From NCBI RefSeq assembly GCF_004125265.1, contig NZ_RDTE01000003.1, positions 7,316,001 to 7,380,000 on the forward strand: 64,000 nucleotides of DNA. Direction: 5' to 3'. The number at the start of each line of letters is the position of its first letter. Positions within the stretch are counted from its first letter, which is position 1. Made by a program: the position numbers and the translations under genes. The notes below the pieces were generated by a model. The model did not search any database, had not been told where the DNA came from, and saw only the letters and a list, made by a program, of their open reading frames with translations. This stretch comes from Streptomyces lydicus (GTDB taxonomy: Bacteria; Actinomycetota; Actinomycetes; Streptomycetales; Streptomycetaceae). Of this stretch, positions 1 through 9,149 are shown piece after piece.

Positions 1-2
1 CT

Positions 3-1871
3 CTCGGCTGCGACCGCTTCACCGCCCGTACGGTCACCGGTCTGAACCCCGAGGCGCGCTCCCCGCTGTGGATGCAGCGCCGGCTGCAGAAGGCCGGGAT
101 GCGTCCGGTCTCGCTGGCCGTCGACATCACCAACTACGTGATGCTGGAGCTCGGCCAGCCGCTGCACGCCTACGACCGCACCAGCGTGGACGGCCCGATC
201 GGCGTCCGCCGGGCGACTGCGGGCGAGAAGCTGACCACCCTGGACGGCACCAAGCGGGTGCTCGACTCCGCCGACCTGGTCATCACCGACAACCGCGGCC
301 CCATCGGCCTCGCGGGTGTCATGGGCGGCGCCAACACCGAGATCGCGGGCGGGGTCACCGACCCGGAGACCGGCGAGCAGCGCGGCACCACCGACGTCGT
401 GATCGAGGCCGCGCACTTCGACGCGCTCTCCATCGCCCGTACGGCCCGCCGGCACAAGCTGTCCTCGGAGGCCGCCAAGCGCTTCGAGCGCGGGGTGGAC
501 CCGGAGGCCGCGTCCGCCGCGGCGCAGCGCACCGTCGATCTGCTGGTGCTGCTCGCGGGCGGCACCGCCGGGGAAGGCGTCACCGAGGTCGTCACCCCCC
601 GCGGGCCGCGCACCATCACCCTCTCCGCCGACCACCCCGACAAGGTGGCCGGTGTTGCCTACGGCCGGGAGACCGTCGTCCGCCGCCTCCAGCAGGTCGG
701 CTGCGATGCCTACGGCCAGGACGAGCTGGTCGTGACCGTGCCGTCCTGGCGTCCTGACCTCAGCGAGCCCAACGACCTCGCCGAGGAGGTCATCCGGCTG
801 GAGGGCTACGAGAACCTGCCCTCCACCCTGCCGAAGCCGCCGGCCGGCCGGGGGCTGACCGAGCGTCAGCGGCTGCACCGCAGGGTCGGCCGGGCGCTGG
901 CCGGTGCCGGTTACGTCGAGGCGCTGAACTACCCGTTCACCGGCTCGCACGTCCTCGACCAGCTGGGCATCGAGCAGGACGACCCGCGCCGTGACGCGGT
1001 CACCCTCGTCAACCCGCTCTCCGACGAGGAGCCCGACCTCCGCACCACGCTGATCCCGGGCCTGCTGAACGCGCTGCGCCGCAACCACGGCCGCGGCTCG
1101 CACGATCTGGCGCTCTTCGAGACCGGCCCGGTCTTCCGGGCGACCGGTGACGAGAAGCCGGCCACCCGGCTGGTGGTCGACCGCCGGCCGACCGACGACG
1201 AGATCGCCTCGCTGGACGCCTCCCTCCCGCAGCAGCCGCGGCGCGCCGCCGTGGTGCTCGCCGGGGGCCGGGAGCAGGCCGGCTGGTGGGGCGGCGCACG
1301 TCCCGCGATCTGGGCGGACGCCATCGAGGCGGGCCGGACCGTCGCACGGGAGGCGGGTGTGGAGCTGATCGTCCGTCAGGACCAGCACGCCCCGTTCCAC
1401 CCGGGCCGCTGTGCGGCGCTGCTCGCCGTCGCCGACGGCGAGGAGATCCTCGTCGGCAACGCCGGTGAGCTGCACCCGCGGGTCATCAAGGCGCTGGCCC
1501 TGCCCGAGCGCACCTGCGCGATGGAGATCGACCTGGACCGCCTGGAGCGGGCCGGGGCCGGCCCGCTGCGCGCACCGAAGATCTCGGCCTTCCCGGTCGC
1601 GACCCAGGACGTCGCCCTCGTGGTCGACGAGGCCGTCCCGGGCGCGGAGGTGGAGGGCGCGCTGCGCGACGGCGCGGGTGAACTGCTCGAATCGCTGCGG
1701 CTGTTCGACGTCTTCACCGGCGAGCAGGTCGGCGCGGGCAAGAAGTCGCTGGCGTATGCGCTGCGCTTCCGTGCGGCCGACCGGACGCTGACCGCGGAGG
1801 AGGCCTCGGCGGCCCGTGACGCGGCGGTCGCGGCGGCCGTGGAGCGGACCGGCGCGGTGCTGCGCGGCTGA
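3..1871 (+). CDS. pheT: Phenylalanyl-tRNA synthetase beta subunit, 3' part
   Basis: Cytoplasmic PheT pairs with PheS to charge tRNA-Phe with phenylalanine. The reading frame is already open at base 3, so the start lies upstream; about 620 of the usual ~830 residues are visible. What can be seen is the B3/B4 editing region (QPLHAYD, GVMGG, then AARFDALSIARTARRH-like sequence ending in SSEAAKRFERGVDP), the B5 domain (VPSWRPDL, DLAEEVIRLEGYENLP), the catalytic-like core (GYVEALNYPF, LRTTLIPGLLNALRRN), and the C-terminal FDX-ACB anticodon-binding domain (PKISAFPVATQDVALVVD, then KSLAYALRF). No frameshift is present and codon use is typical of a core gene. pheS is expected just outside the window. 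It is partial only because of the window edge. Confidence 0.97.
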   Translation, partial: LGCDRFTARTVTGLNPEARSPLWMQRRLQKAGMRPVSLAVDITNYVMLELGQPLHAYDRTSVDGPIGVRRATAGEKLTTLDGTKRVLDSADLVITDNRGPIGLAGVMGGANTEIAGGVTDPETGEQRGTTDVVIEAAHFDALSIARTARRHKLSSEAAKRFERGVDPEAASAAAQRTVDLLVLLAGGTAGEGVTEVVTPRGPRTITLSADHPDKVAGVAYGRETVVRRLQQVGCDAYGQDELVVTVPSWRPDLSEPNDLAEEVIRLEGYENLPSTLPKPPAGRGLTERQRLHRRVGRALAGAGYVEALNYPFTGSHVLDQLGIEQDDPRRDAVTLVNPLSDEEPDLRTTLIPGLLNALRRNHGRGSHDLALFETGPVFRATGDEKPATRLVVDRRPTDDEIASLDASLPQQPRRAAVVLAGGREQAGWWGGARPAIWADAIEAGRTVAREAGVELIVRQDQHAPFHPGRCAALLAVADGEEILVGNAGELHPRVIKALALPERTCAMEIDLDRLERAGAGPLRAPKISAFPVATQDVALVVDEAVPGAEVEGALRDGAGELLESLRLFDVFTGEQVGAGKKSLAYALRFRAADRTLTAEEASAARDAAVAAAVERTGAVLRG

Positions 1872-1899
1872 GCGTGGGCATGGCCCGCGACGGCGTGTC

Positions 1900-2728
1900 G
1901 TGAAGGCTGAGGGCGCGGACGGTGAGACCGTCCGCGCCCTCGTCGTGTGCGGAGGGCGGCGGGCGGTCGTCTTCGTTCTGCCCGGCCTGTGGGTGCTCGG
2001 GGTGGTGGCCTGGGAGCTGTGCCGTCCGACCGGTGGCCGGCTGCTGCGTGCGGTGGAGCCCGCGGCCGGGGTGGGTACGCGCGTGATGACCTGCGGTGCG
2101 ATCCTCGCGGTGATCGGTGCCGGCTGTCTGACGGCCGGGCGGCGGCTGCGGCTGGTGCGGGAGCTGGAGCGCACCCGGGAGGTCGCCGTCGCCGCGCAGC
2201 GGGTGGTGCTGCGGCCGCTGCCCCGGCGGGTCGACGGGGTGCTGCTGGCGGCCGACCACCTCTCAGCGAGCGAGGGGGCCATGGTCGGCGGGGATCTGTA
2301 CGAGGTCGTGGCGACCCGGCACGGGGTGCGGGCGGTGATCGGGGATGTGCGCGGGCACGGTCTCCAGGCGATAGGCACGGTCGCCGCGATGCTCGGCAGC
2401 TTCCGCGAAGTGGCGCACGACGAACCCGAACTGGGCGAGGTATTGCGGCGGTTGGAGCGGGCGCACCGGCGGCATCTGCGGGAACGGGCGCTCGTGGAGC
2501 GGCCGGCGGCCGGAGAAGGGGACCCGGTGAGCGCGTTCGCCGTCGGGGGTGGTCGGGGGTGGTCGGGGGTGGTCGGGGGTGGTCGGGGAGGTGCGGGAGG
2601 CGCTGCTGCGGCATGCGGACGGGCGCCTCACCGATGATGTGGCGCTGGTGATGCTGAGCAACGACCGGGTGCGGGTGCCGGCCCGGTGGGCCCGCGCCAC
2701 ACCTCCCGGCGCCCGCCTTCCGCGCTGA
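1900..2728 (+). pseudogene. Broken PP2C/SpoIIE-type phosphatase
   Basis: Probable remnant of a membrane-anchored Ser/Thr phosphatase of the SpoIIE/RsbU group. A GTG at 1900 opens a frame with two hydrophobic segments (VVFVLPGLWVLGVVAW and AILAVIGAGCLTAG), a linker, then the first half of the phosphatase domain: LSASEGAMVGGDLYEVV and AVIGDVRGHGLQAIGTVAAM, containing the metal-binding GDLY and DVRGHG motifs. After GEGDPVSAFAV the frame runs into a 10-bp tandem repeat and loses homology. The typical last strand of the domain (LTDDVALVMLSND) reappears in another frame at 2588-2728. About 100 residues of the middle are missing, so activity is unlikely. What is seen is the frame change and repeat; that a deletion at the repeat caused it is inferred. 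It lies just after pheT, in the same direction. Confidence 0.7.
2541..2589. repeat. 10-bp tandem repeat, GGTCGGGGGT
   Basis: About 4.5 consecutive units of GGTCGGGGGT; the first begins with C and the last ends in a variant. The unit length is not a multiple of three, so every gain or loss shifts the surrounding phosphatase frame. It sits exactly where the catalytic domain is interrupted. Confidence 0.9.
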
Positions 2729-2824
2729 CCTGCCGGCCGGTCGGTGGGCCGGTGGGTCGGTGGGTCGGCGGCGGAAGTGACGCCGGTCGGCCCCCGGACG
2801 CCTGCCCAAGGCGGCCGGCACCCT

Positions 2825-2839
2825 TCACACCCCGTGTGA
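2825..2839. promoter_or_regulatory. Perfect dyad TCACACCCCGTGTGA (copy 1)
   Basis: A 15-bp perfect inverted repeat with a CCC centre lies about 95 bp upstream of the TPR-type regulator start at 2935. The identical dyad recurs at 5252-5266 after the following three genes, so a DNA-binding protein, perhaps that regulator, may use it. The binding role is inferred; the symmetry is directly visible. Confidence 0.5.
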
Positions 2840-2934
2840 GGGACGCTTCACTACGCTCGACGGACACAGTGGTGAAGTCGACAAGGCCATGAGCTGATGG
2901 TCCGTGGGCGGGCCCGGCTCACCGGGAGGCCGGT

Positions 2935-4272
2935 ATGGAGCCCAACACCCTGCTCGACGCGCTCCTCGACGAGGCCGGTATCTCGCATGCCGGGCTCGCC
3001 GCGCGGATCAACCGTCTCGGCCGCTGCCGCGGCCTGGCGCTGCGGTACGAACACACCGCGGTGGCCCGGTGGTTGAAGGGACAGCGGCCGCGTGGGCAGG
3101 TACCGGACCTCATCTGCGAAGTCCTCGGCGAACGGCTGCACCGGCCGGTCGGGCTCGATGACATCGGGCTCAGCGGGCCGGGAGCGGGGCGTGCCGCCGG
3201 CACCCCGCTCTCCGGTTTCGTCGAGCGGGCCACCGCGCTGTGGCGCTCCGACGAGCAGCAACGGCCGCACATCCTCGACGCCCCGGCGCTCACCGGCACC
3301 TCCGCGGTCATCCCCGTATGGGAGTGGGAGAACCCGCCCGAGGACTCCGATGTCTCGCGCGACGGGCTGACGAGGGTCGGCAGGGCCGACATCGAGATGC
3401 TGCGCGCCGCGCGGACGCACTACGAGACGATGTACCGGAAGGCGGGTGGTGTCGCTACCAGAGCACGCATCGTGGGATTCCTCAACGCCGAGGCGGCGCC
3501 GCTGCTGCGGGGCAGCTACAGCGATGCGACGGGGCGTCAGCTCCACCGGGCGACCGGCGGACTGGTCGCGGTCGCGGGCATCTGCGCGTACGACTCGGAC
3601 GCTCTCGGGCTGGCCCAGCGCTACTTCCATCAGGCGCTGCGGCTGGCCAAGGCCAGCGGGGACCGCGGTCTCGGCGCGTATGTCATCGCGCTGCTGGTCA
3701 ACCAGTCCCTCTTCGTGAGGGAGTACCGCCAGGCGGTCGCCTTCGCGGAGGCGGCGCTGCGGGCCGCGGGTCCGCAGATCACCCCGGCGCTCTCCGCGGA
3801 CCTCTACGCGATGCAGGCCAAGGCCTACGCCCGGCTCGGCGACGGCGCCGGCGCGCTGTCGTGCATCCGGCGTGCGGAGGCGGCCGCGGAGCGCATCCGG
3901 CCCGGACAGGAGCCGGCCGAGACGGGCTATGTCCAGCCCGGCCTGGTGAACGTACAAGTGGCGGAGGCGCTGCTCAGCCTCGGTGACCTGCGGGCCGCCC
4001 GGGAGCAGGCGGACGCCGCCGTCGACACCCCCGCACACGACCGCGGCCGGGTCCACCGGCTGGCCATGCTCACCCATATCGAGCTGCGTCAAGGCGATGC
4101 GGACCGGGCCGTGGCCAATGCCGCGCAGATGACGGAGCAGGCTCGGGGCATGGAGTCGCAACGGCTGCGGGACCGGCTGCGGGCGGTGCGCGAGCATCTG
4201 GCGGAGACCGGGAGCTCCGCGACGGACGAGGCTGCCGATCTCATCGACGAGGTGCTGCGCGTTCCGCTGTGA
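2935..4272 (+). CDS. XRE-like regulator with TPR-type C-terminal region
   Basis: Cytoplasmic 445-residue protein of the large Streptomyces family that joins a divergent helix-turn-helix to helical repeats. The N-terminus (residues ~1-70) reads TLLDALLDEAGISHAGLAARIN, then YEHTAVARWLKGQRPRGQVPDLI, the usual HTH layout of this family. From ~170 on there are paired helices resembling tetratricopeptides (YFHQALRLAKASGDRGLGAYV, AFAEAALRAAG, YAMQAKAYARLGDGAGALS). The start is ATG at 2935, preceded by GGGAGG at 2923-2928. The family resembles NsdA-type developmental regulators, but the target is not evident here. A NUDIX hydrolase follows 48 bp downstream and could be co-transcribed. The perfect dyad at 2825 lies in its upstream region. 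Intact and typical in codon use. Confidence 0.85.
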   Translation: MEPNTLLDALLDEAGISHAGLAARINRLGRCRGLALRYEHTAVARWLKGQRPRGQVPDLICEVLGERLHRPVGLDDIGLSGPGAGRAAGTPLSGFVERATALWRSDEQQRPHILDAPALTGTSAVIPVWEWENPPEDSDVSRDGLTRVGRADIEMLRAARTHYETMYRKAGGVATRARIVGFLNAEAAPLLRGSYSDATGRQLHRATGGLVAVAGICAYDSDALGLAQRYFHQALRLAKASGDRGLGAYVIALLVNQSLFVREYRQAVAFAEAALRAAGPQITPALSADLYAMQAKAYARLGDGAGALSCIRRAEAAAERIRPGQEPAETGYVQPGLVNVQVAEALLSLGDLRAAREQADAAVDTPAHDRGRVHRLAMLTHIELRQGDADRAVANAAQMTEQARGMESQRLRDRLRAVREHLAETGSSATDEAADLIDEVLRVPL

Positions 4273-4320
4273 CCGGGCTCGTGTCACCTTGCCGGCTCCT
4301 CAGCGGAAGGTGGCAGTTAC

Positions 4321-4851
4321 GTGCGTTGGAACAATCTCAGCGAAAAGCCCGTCTATGCGAATCCGTGGTTCCGGGTCAATCTGGCCGATGTGGAACTGCC
4401 CGACGGCCGTCACCTGGATCACTATCTGATCCGGATGCGGCCCGTCGCCGTGGCCACAGTGGTCAACGAGGCCAATGAGGTGCTGCTGCTGTGGCGGCAC
4501 CGGTTCATCACCGACACCTGGGGCTGGGAGCTGGCCGCCGGTGTCGTCGAGGACGGTGAGGACATCGCGGCGGCGGCCGCCCGGGAGATGGAGGAGGAGA
4601 CCGGGTGGCGCCCGGGGCCCCTCCACCACCTCCTCACGGTGGAACCCTCCAACGGCCTCACCGACGCCCGGCATCACGTCTACTGGTCCGAGGAGGGCGA
4701 GTACACCGGCCTGCCCCAGGACGGTTTCGAGTCCGAGCGGCGGGAGTGGGTGTCGTTGAAGCTGGTGCCCGACATGGTGGCACGGGGGGAGGTGCCGGCC
4801 GCGGGCATGGCCGCCGCGCTGCTGATGCTGCACCACCTCCGCCTGGGCTGA
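4321..4851 (+). CDS. NUDIX hydrolase
   Basis: Predicted cytoplasmic hydrolase of nucleoside diphosphates linked to another moiety. The NUDIX box is complete: G-x5-E-x7-REUxEExGU is matched by GVVEDGE followed by seven residues and REMEEETGW at about residues 76-98. The preceding strand pairs (VATVVNEANEVLLLWRHRF) and the WGWELAAG entry to the box are typical of ADP-ribose pyrophosphatase-like members, but the substrate cannot be assigned. The GTG start at 4321 has a purine-rich GGAAGG about 12 bases upstream. At 176 residues it is a normal single-domain length. It lies 48 bp after the regulator and probably shares its transcript. Confidence 0.9.
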   Translation: MRWNNLSEKPVYANPWFRVNLADVELPDGRHLDHYLIRMRPVAVATVVNEANEVLLLWRHRFITDTWGWELAAGVVEDGEDIAAAAAREMEEETGWRPGPLHHLLTVEPSNGLTDARHHVYWSEEGEYTGLPQDGFESERREWVSLKLVPDMVARGEVPAAGMAAALLMLHHLRLG

Positions 4852-4881
4852 CGTGACCCGGCCGGTGACCGCGTCCTGCGG

Positions 4882-5139
4882 TCACCGGCCGATCGCCTGC
4901 CACAGCGCGACCAGCAACGCCGCGAGGCCCGTGAGTGCGGCGAGGGACGGCAGCGGCCAGCGGGTGTGCTCCAGCCGTGCGACACGGGCCTGCACATCGT
5001 CCGCGTCCCGCACCTGCTGCTCGGAGCGCTGGGCGAGCAGGGCGAGTTGACCGTCGACCCGGGCGGTGCGGACGTCCAGGAGACGCCTCAGCTCGGCTAA
5101 GTCGGCGGTGACCAGATCGGGTTCGGGGTGGGCGGTCAC
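4882..5139 (-). CDS. Small membrane protein with coiled coil (XhlA-like layout)
   Basis: An 85-residue protein with a charged helical N-terminal two-thirds (LAELRRLLDVRTARVDGQL, then heptad-like LALLAQRSEQQVRDADDV) and one C-terminal membrane span (WPLPSLAALTGLAALLVALW) ending in a short QAIGR tail. This layout, coiled coil plus a C-terminal anchor, resembles hemolysin XhlA/holin-associated small proteins, but similarity is only architectural. The GTG start at 5139 is preceded by GAGGAG at a good distance. It is convergent with the NUDIX gene, with 30 bp between stops. Function unknown. Confidence 0.7.
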   Translation of the reverse strand: MTAHPEPDLVTADLAELRRLLDVRTARVDGQLALLAQRSEQQVRDADDVQARVARLEHTRWPLPSLAALTGLAALLVALWQAIGR

Positions 5140-5735
5140 GGTCCGCTCCTCATTCCTTCAGTCAGCGATGACGTGGTCCGTACGGGCCTCAGTCAACTGC
5201 GCTGCGGTGAAGGGCGGGAGCGTGTGCGGCGGGGATATGCGGGTCTGCGGTTCACACCCCGTGTGAGGTGACGGGGGGTGACGGGCGGAGGGCGTGCGCA
5301 CGGGGTGTGAAGGGCGCACCCGGGACGGGGCGGTTCACACGCTCCCGCGGGCGCCCGCAGGGGAGTTGACTCGGCAGTGCCACGGGGGGCCGATGCCGGC
5401 GGACGGGCGCCCGCCGGCCCGGAGTCCGCCCGCCGGCATTTCCCCCGAGCGGCGGGCGGACAGCCACCCTCACGTGCGGCTCCGGCTACGTGCTGCCCTG
5501 GGCATGGGCGTTGGCCACAGCTGCCGGCCGGAAAGACCCTCTCCGAGACAGCTCGCGAGCTGTTCGCCGTTGCCCTTCGCCGCGGTCGTTCCTCCCACCG
5601 GCTGTATGCCCTCCCGAGGCCCGGCTGAGTGCTGCCGACGAGTTGACGGCCTCTCACGAATTGTCGAGGTCGGTGTGTCATACAGTTTTCACGGCTGTGT
5701 TTCCGCTACCGCCCGACATACGGAGGAGCATGCTT
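5140..5735. other. Gene-poor stretch with repeated TTCACAC motifs
   Basis: No convincing gene. It holds the second copy of the dyad TCACACCCCGTGTGA at 5252-5266, an inverted partial copy (CACGGGGTGTGAA) near 5299-5311, and a further GTTCACAC near 5331. It would supply the promoter of the small membrane protein on the left and of the aldehyde dehydrogenase remnant on the right, whose ribosome site is GGAGGAG at 5722-5728. Confidence 0.6.
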
Positions 5736-7154
5736 GTGAAGGCACACGATGAGGTGTTCATCGGAGGGCACTGGCGACCTGCGGCAGGAACAGACGTCAT
5801 TGAGGTCATCAATCCGGCGGACGAGCGAGTTGTCGGGGCCGTCCCGGCCGGTTCTGCAGCCGATGTTGATGCCGCGGTCAACGCGGCTCGTTCGGCACTG
5901 CCGGGGTGGGCGGCCACCACGCCCGCTCGCCGTGCCGAGTTACTGGCTGCGTTGGCTGACGAACTCGCCGCCTGCCAGGATCGGATGGCCTCACTCATCA
6001 CCGCCGAGGTGGAACCACCATCGGGTTCTCCCGCAGGGTACAAGCCGGTCTGCCGGTCACCATGACGCGCCGGCATGCTGAGCTTGTGGCCGACTTCGCC
6101 TTCGAGGAGCGCGTGGGCAACTCGCTTGTCCTGCTTGAACCCGTCGGAGTCGTGGGCGCCGTCACACCGTGGAATTACCCGGTGCACCAGATCGTCTGCA
6201 AGGTTGTTCCCGCACTCGCCGCGGGCTGCACGGTGGTGCTCAAGCCTGCGGAGCTGACTCCTCTTTCGGCCCAGATGTTCACCGAGTGTGTGGCGGCCGC
6301 GGGCCTCCCTATGGGGGTCTTCAACCTGGTCACCGGCAGGGGCACGGAAGCCGGGGAGGCACTCGTACGCCACCCTGGCGTCGACATGGTCTCGTTCACG
6401 GGGTCCACGTCTGTCGGCAAGCGTATCGGGTCACTTGCCGGCGCCGATGTCAAGCGGGTAGCCCTGGAACTCGGTGGCAAGTCCGCCAGTGTCATCCTCC
6501 CCGGAGCGGACCTCGCACAGGCTGTCCGCGTCAATGTCGCTGACGTGATGCGCAATGCAGGACAGTCCTGCAATGCGTTGACGCGCACGTTGGTGCATGC
6601 CGATGACTATGAAGAGGCGGTTCGGATCGCCGTCGAGGAGATTGCTTCCTATGTTCCCGGCGACCCGGCCGATCCCGACTGCCGCCTGGGCCCGGTGGTG
6701 AGCAGCGCCCAGCGGGAGAAAGTCCGCGACCACATCCGTCGTGGCATGGCAGAGGGCGCCCGTCTCGTCGCGGGGGGGACCAGAGGCCCCCGAAGGACGA
6801 GACAAGGGCCACTACATCCGCCCGACAGTCTTTGCCGACGTCACTGCCGAGATGAGCATTGCTCGCGAGGAGATCTTCGGCCCGGTGCTCTCGTTCATGA
6901 GGTACGAGGACGAGGGGGACGCTCTGCGCATCGCCAATGACTCCGACTACGGCCTGGCAGGGGCCGTGTGGGCGGCCGAGGAGGGGCAGGCGATCACCTT
7001 TGCGCGCTCGATGGAGTGCGGCCAGGTGACGGTCAACGGCGGGGCGTACAACCCGCTCGCTCCCTTCGGCGGCCATAAGCAATCAGGCGTCGGGCGAGAA
7101 CTCGGCAAGCATGGGCTCATGGAGTTTCTCCAGACGAAGTCGCTGCAACTCTGA
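5736..7154 (+). pseudogene. Aldehyde dehydrogenase with two frameshifts
   Basis: Reassembled, this is a full-length (~472 aa) NAD(P)-dependent aldehyde dehydrogenase. Segment 1 (VFIGGHWRPAAGTDVIEVINP) is open to about 6012. Segment 2 continues one base out of frame from GTTIGFSRRVQAGLPVT to about 6775 and carries PWNYPVHQ, the general-base motif LELGGKSA and the catalytic-cysteine motif NAGQSCNALTR. Segment 3 returns to the first frame with PEAPEGRDKGHYIRP, EEIFGPVLS and the C-terminal SGVGRELGKHG. The first lesion looks like a lost G after GAGGTG; the second an extra G in a seven-G run near 6773. The two cancel, so the frame is restored, but 250 residues are unreadable without both corrections. 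The GTG at 5736 fits GGAGGA (5722-5727) better than the ATG at 5730. Real decay or sequencing error is undecided. Confidence 0.8.
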
Positions 7155-7462
7155 CAGTGATGATGTGCCTGGCGACGCCACCGGCGGCTCTGCCCCGCAC
7201 TCTGCGTGAACCCTTTTCGGCCCATAACGGAAGGGTGAAGAGAGCAGCGCAGGCGGGGTGACGTGGCGAAGCCCCTTCTCGATGGTTCCGTGATTCCGCT
7301 CGGTACACCAACGACAAGGGGATTCGTCAGTTCCCTGCCCTGCCACACTCAATGCCGCGTACGAACTGGTTGAGGATATCTGCCGGCTCGCCTACGTCAG
7401 ACGGCGTGAACTCGGCCCGCATGGGTGGAGTTCGATCTGCTTCGATCACGGCGATGCCGAAT
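7155..7462. other. Intergenic stretch, nothing recognised
   Basis: About 300 bp between the aldehyde dehydrogenase remnant and the convergent seven-TM gene. Short frames on both strands have no recognisable protein character. No strong hairpin was seen. Confidence 0.5.
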
Positions 7463-8638
7463 TCACTCCCTGTCGGATGTGTTCGGATGGATCGCGAAGT
7501 TCCGGGCCGGGGCCGAGGCGTAAGCTCGCGCCATTTCGAGGAGGAATGCCTTCTCGCCTTCCAGGTCGTCGTTTTCGAAACCGACGAGACTGCCGGCGGA
7601 CTGCTGCTGGGGCAGACCGGCGAGCTTGGCGCTGCGTGCCCCTGACATCACACACGCGAGGACCGTCGCATCGACTTTGGCGTGAGCGACACCCACGGCG
7701 GCCACATGGCGGCGCGCGCGAGCCCACGCACCGGCGGCGACATAGTCGTTGAGAACGAGGATGGCGTCCCGGGTCTCGATGATTTTGCGGTAGGCCAGCA
7801 GCCGCCAGGACGCCTGCGGCCACACGATTTCCAGCAGTCGGTGGCGGGGTTTGATGAACGCGACGTGTGGCACGGCCTGTACCAGGTCGCGCCACAGCGG
7901 CCACAGGCGCCAGATGGTGCAGATCTCCGTGGTGGTGCCCTGCACGGCCCACAGCGAGGGCGTCAGGAGGGCGATCGCGCGCAGCAGCCCGTGCATGTCC
8001 ATGACGTACGGGAGGAGCGGCAGTATCCGATCGGTGCGGTGCAACAGGTTGATGAGCTGGCAGAGCCAGAACAGGCAGGAGAGCGCGGTGCCGATTCCGA
8101 ACATCCGCAAGCTTGCCCGCAGGACAGGGTTGGCCGTGCGTCTGCCGTACTGGCGGCACAAGGCGGTGCAGGAGATGTCCGCGGCGAGATGGTCCACGAT
8201 CAGGACGAGCCAATAGGCAGTGGAGGGAGCCGGCCCACCGTGGCTCGTCACGGCATGTTCCTGGTGTGGTGGAGCCAGGGAATCCAGGACCAGGAGGGAC
8301 ACTATGGCCAGGCTCGTCACGTAGCACGCGCCCAGGCGCAATCGGCGGCCGCCGGCGGCCGCCGAGACGAAGTACAGGACCGCGCCCGACGAGAGCACTC
8401 CGCTCATGTTCCTCACCAGGGCGATGGCGTGGACCCCTCCGGTTGCCTGGAGGGCGAGCTGGGTCGTGATGGGGAGCGTGAGCGTCATGGCCACCGAAGC
8501 GGTGGCCACGGCCAGCCACAGTCCGCGCTGTTCAGGGCTGCGCATGGCGGCGGAGGCACGTATCGCCAGAGCCAGCCACAGGCAGCCCACGCACAGGTAC
8601 GCGAACCAGCGCAGCGCGTCGGAGGGTTCAGCGTTCAT
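7463..8638 (-). CDS. Seven-TM MAB_1171c/DUF6545-like membrane protein
   Basis: A 391-residue integral membrane protein. About seven spans fill residues 10-250 (FAYLCVGCLWLALAI, LWLAVATASVAMTLTL, IALVRNMSGVLSSGAVLYF, ACYVTSLAIVSLLVL, YWLVLIVDHLAADISC, FGIGTALSCLFWLCQL, LLRAIALLTPSLWAV). A cytoplasmic C-terminal domain of ~140 residues follows (RLWPLWRDLVQAVPHVAF, then RKIIETRDAILVLNDYV). This arrangement is that of the actinobacterial MAB_1171c-like putative transporters, whose substrate is unknown. ATG 8638 is chosen because it overlaps the end of the upstream HEXXH gene by 11 bp, a common coupling; a longer frame begins at 8716. The pair with an IrrE-like protein is a recurrent actinobacterial association, suggesting a regulated or defence-like role by inference only. 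Confidence 0.75.
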   Translation of the reverse strand: MNAEPSDALRWFAYLCVGCLWLALAIRASAAMRSPEQRGLWLAVATASVAMTLTLPITTQLALQATGGVHAIALVRNMSGVLSSGAVLYFVSAAAGGRRLRLGACYVTSLAIVSLLVLDSLAPPHQEHAVTSHGGPAPSTAYWLVLIVDHLAADISCTALCRQYGRRTANPVLRASLRMFGIGTALSCLFWLCQLINLLHRTDRILPLLPYVMDMHGLLRAIALLTPSLWAVQGTTTEICTIWRLWPLWRDLVQAVPHVAFIKPRHRLLEIVWPQASWRLLAYRKIIETRDAILVLNDYVAAGAWARARRHVAAVGVAHAKVDATVLACVMSGARSAKLAGLPQQQSAGSLVGFENDDLEGEKAFLLEMARAYASAPARNFAIHPNTSDRE

Positions 8639-9149
8639 CCGCGGCACGCGCGCCCAGTGCGGCTTCCAGTCGGCCCAGCACGCCGTGCGGAGCTCGGCCG
8701 GCGGACTGTGAAGCACGGATGCGCAGCAGACTGGCCAGCATCTCCGCCTCCTCTTCCTGACGGTTGGTGTAGCTGGCGCGGCCGAGCACCTGCTGAACCA
8801 ACTGCGGGTTCAGATCGGGGAACAGGACCTGAGAGACCTCGCCGTGCCCCAGGTCCGTGCCACGGTGGTCGAACAGCATGTGCCCGATCTCATGCAGCAC
8901 GATGTGCTCCTGGTGCACGCGGCTGGTGCGCTTCTCGAAAAAGATGTGGTCGTCGGTCTTGGTGGCGAGCCACATGCCGCAGATGCTGTTCCGGGCGGCC
9001 TGTTCCGGCAGCGGATGCAGATGCAACGGACGTCTGCGCTGTGCGGACAGCTCCTGGCACAAAGCATCGACCGTGAAAGGGCGTGGCAGACTGAGTTGGT
9101 CAAGAGCCGACTGGCAACGCTGATGCAATTGCGCGTACTTGTTGGGCAT
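8628..9149 (-). CDS. ImmA/IrrE-like HEXXH metallopeptidase
   Basis: A 173-residue cytoplasmic protein with a zinc-peptidase signature at mid-length: HIVLHEIGHMLFDH, in which HEIGH is the HEXXH motif. Upstream sequence (SICGMWLATKTDDHIFFEK) matches the strand before the active helix in ImmA/IrrE-type proteins, which cleave or inactivate paired repressors. A downstream glutamate cluster (NRQEEEAEMLASLLRIRA) could supply the third zinc ligand. The start ATG 9149 is preceded by GGGAGAGGA. Its stop overlaps the seven-TM gene, so the two are translationally coupled. A paired XRE repressor would be expected next to it, but none is intact here, which may mean it was lost. Confidence 0.8.
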   Translation of the reverse strand: MPNKYAQLHQRCQSALDQLSLPRPFTVDALCQELSAQRRRPLHLHPLPEQAARNSICGMWLATKTDDHIFFEKRTSRVHQEHIVLHEIGHMLFDHRGTDLGHGEVSQVLFPDLNPQLVQQVLGRASYTNRQEEEAEMLASLLRIRASQSAGRAPHGVLGRLEAALGARAADER

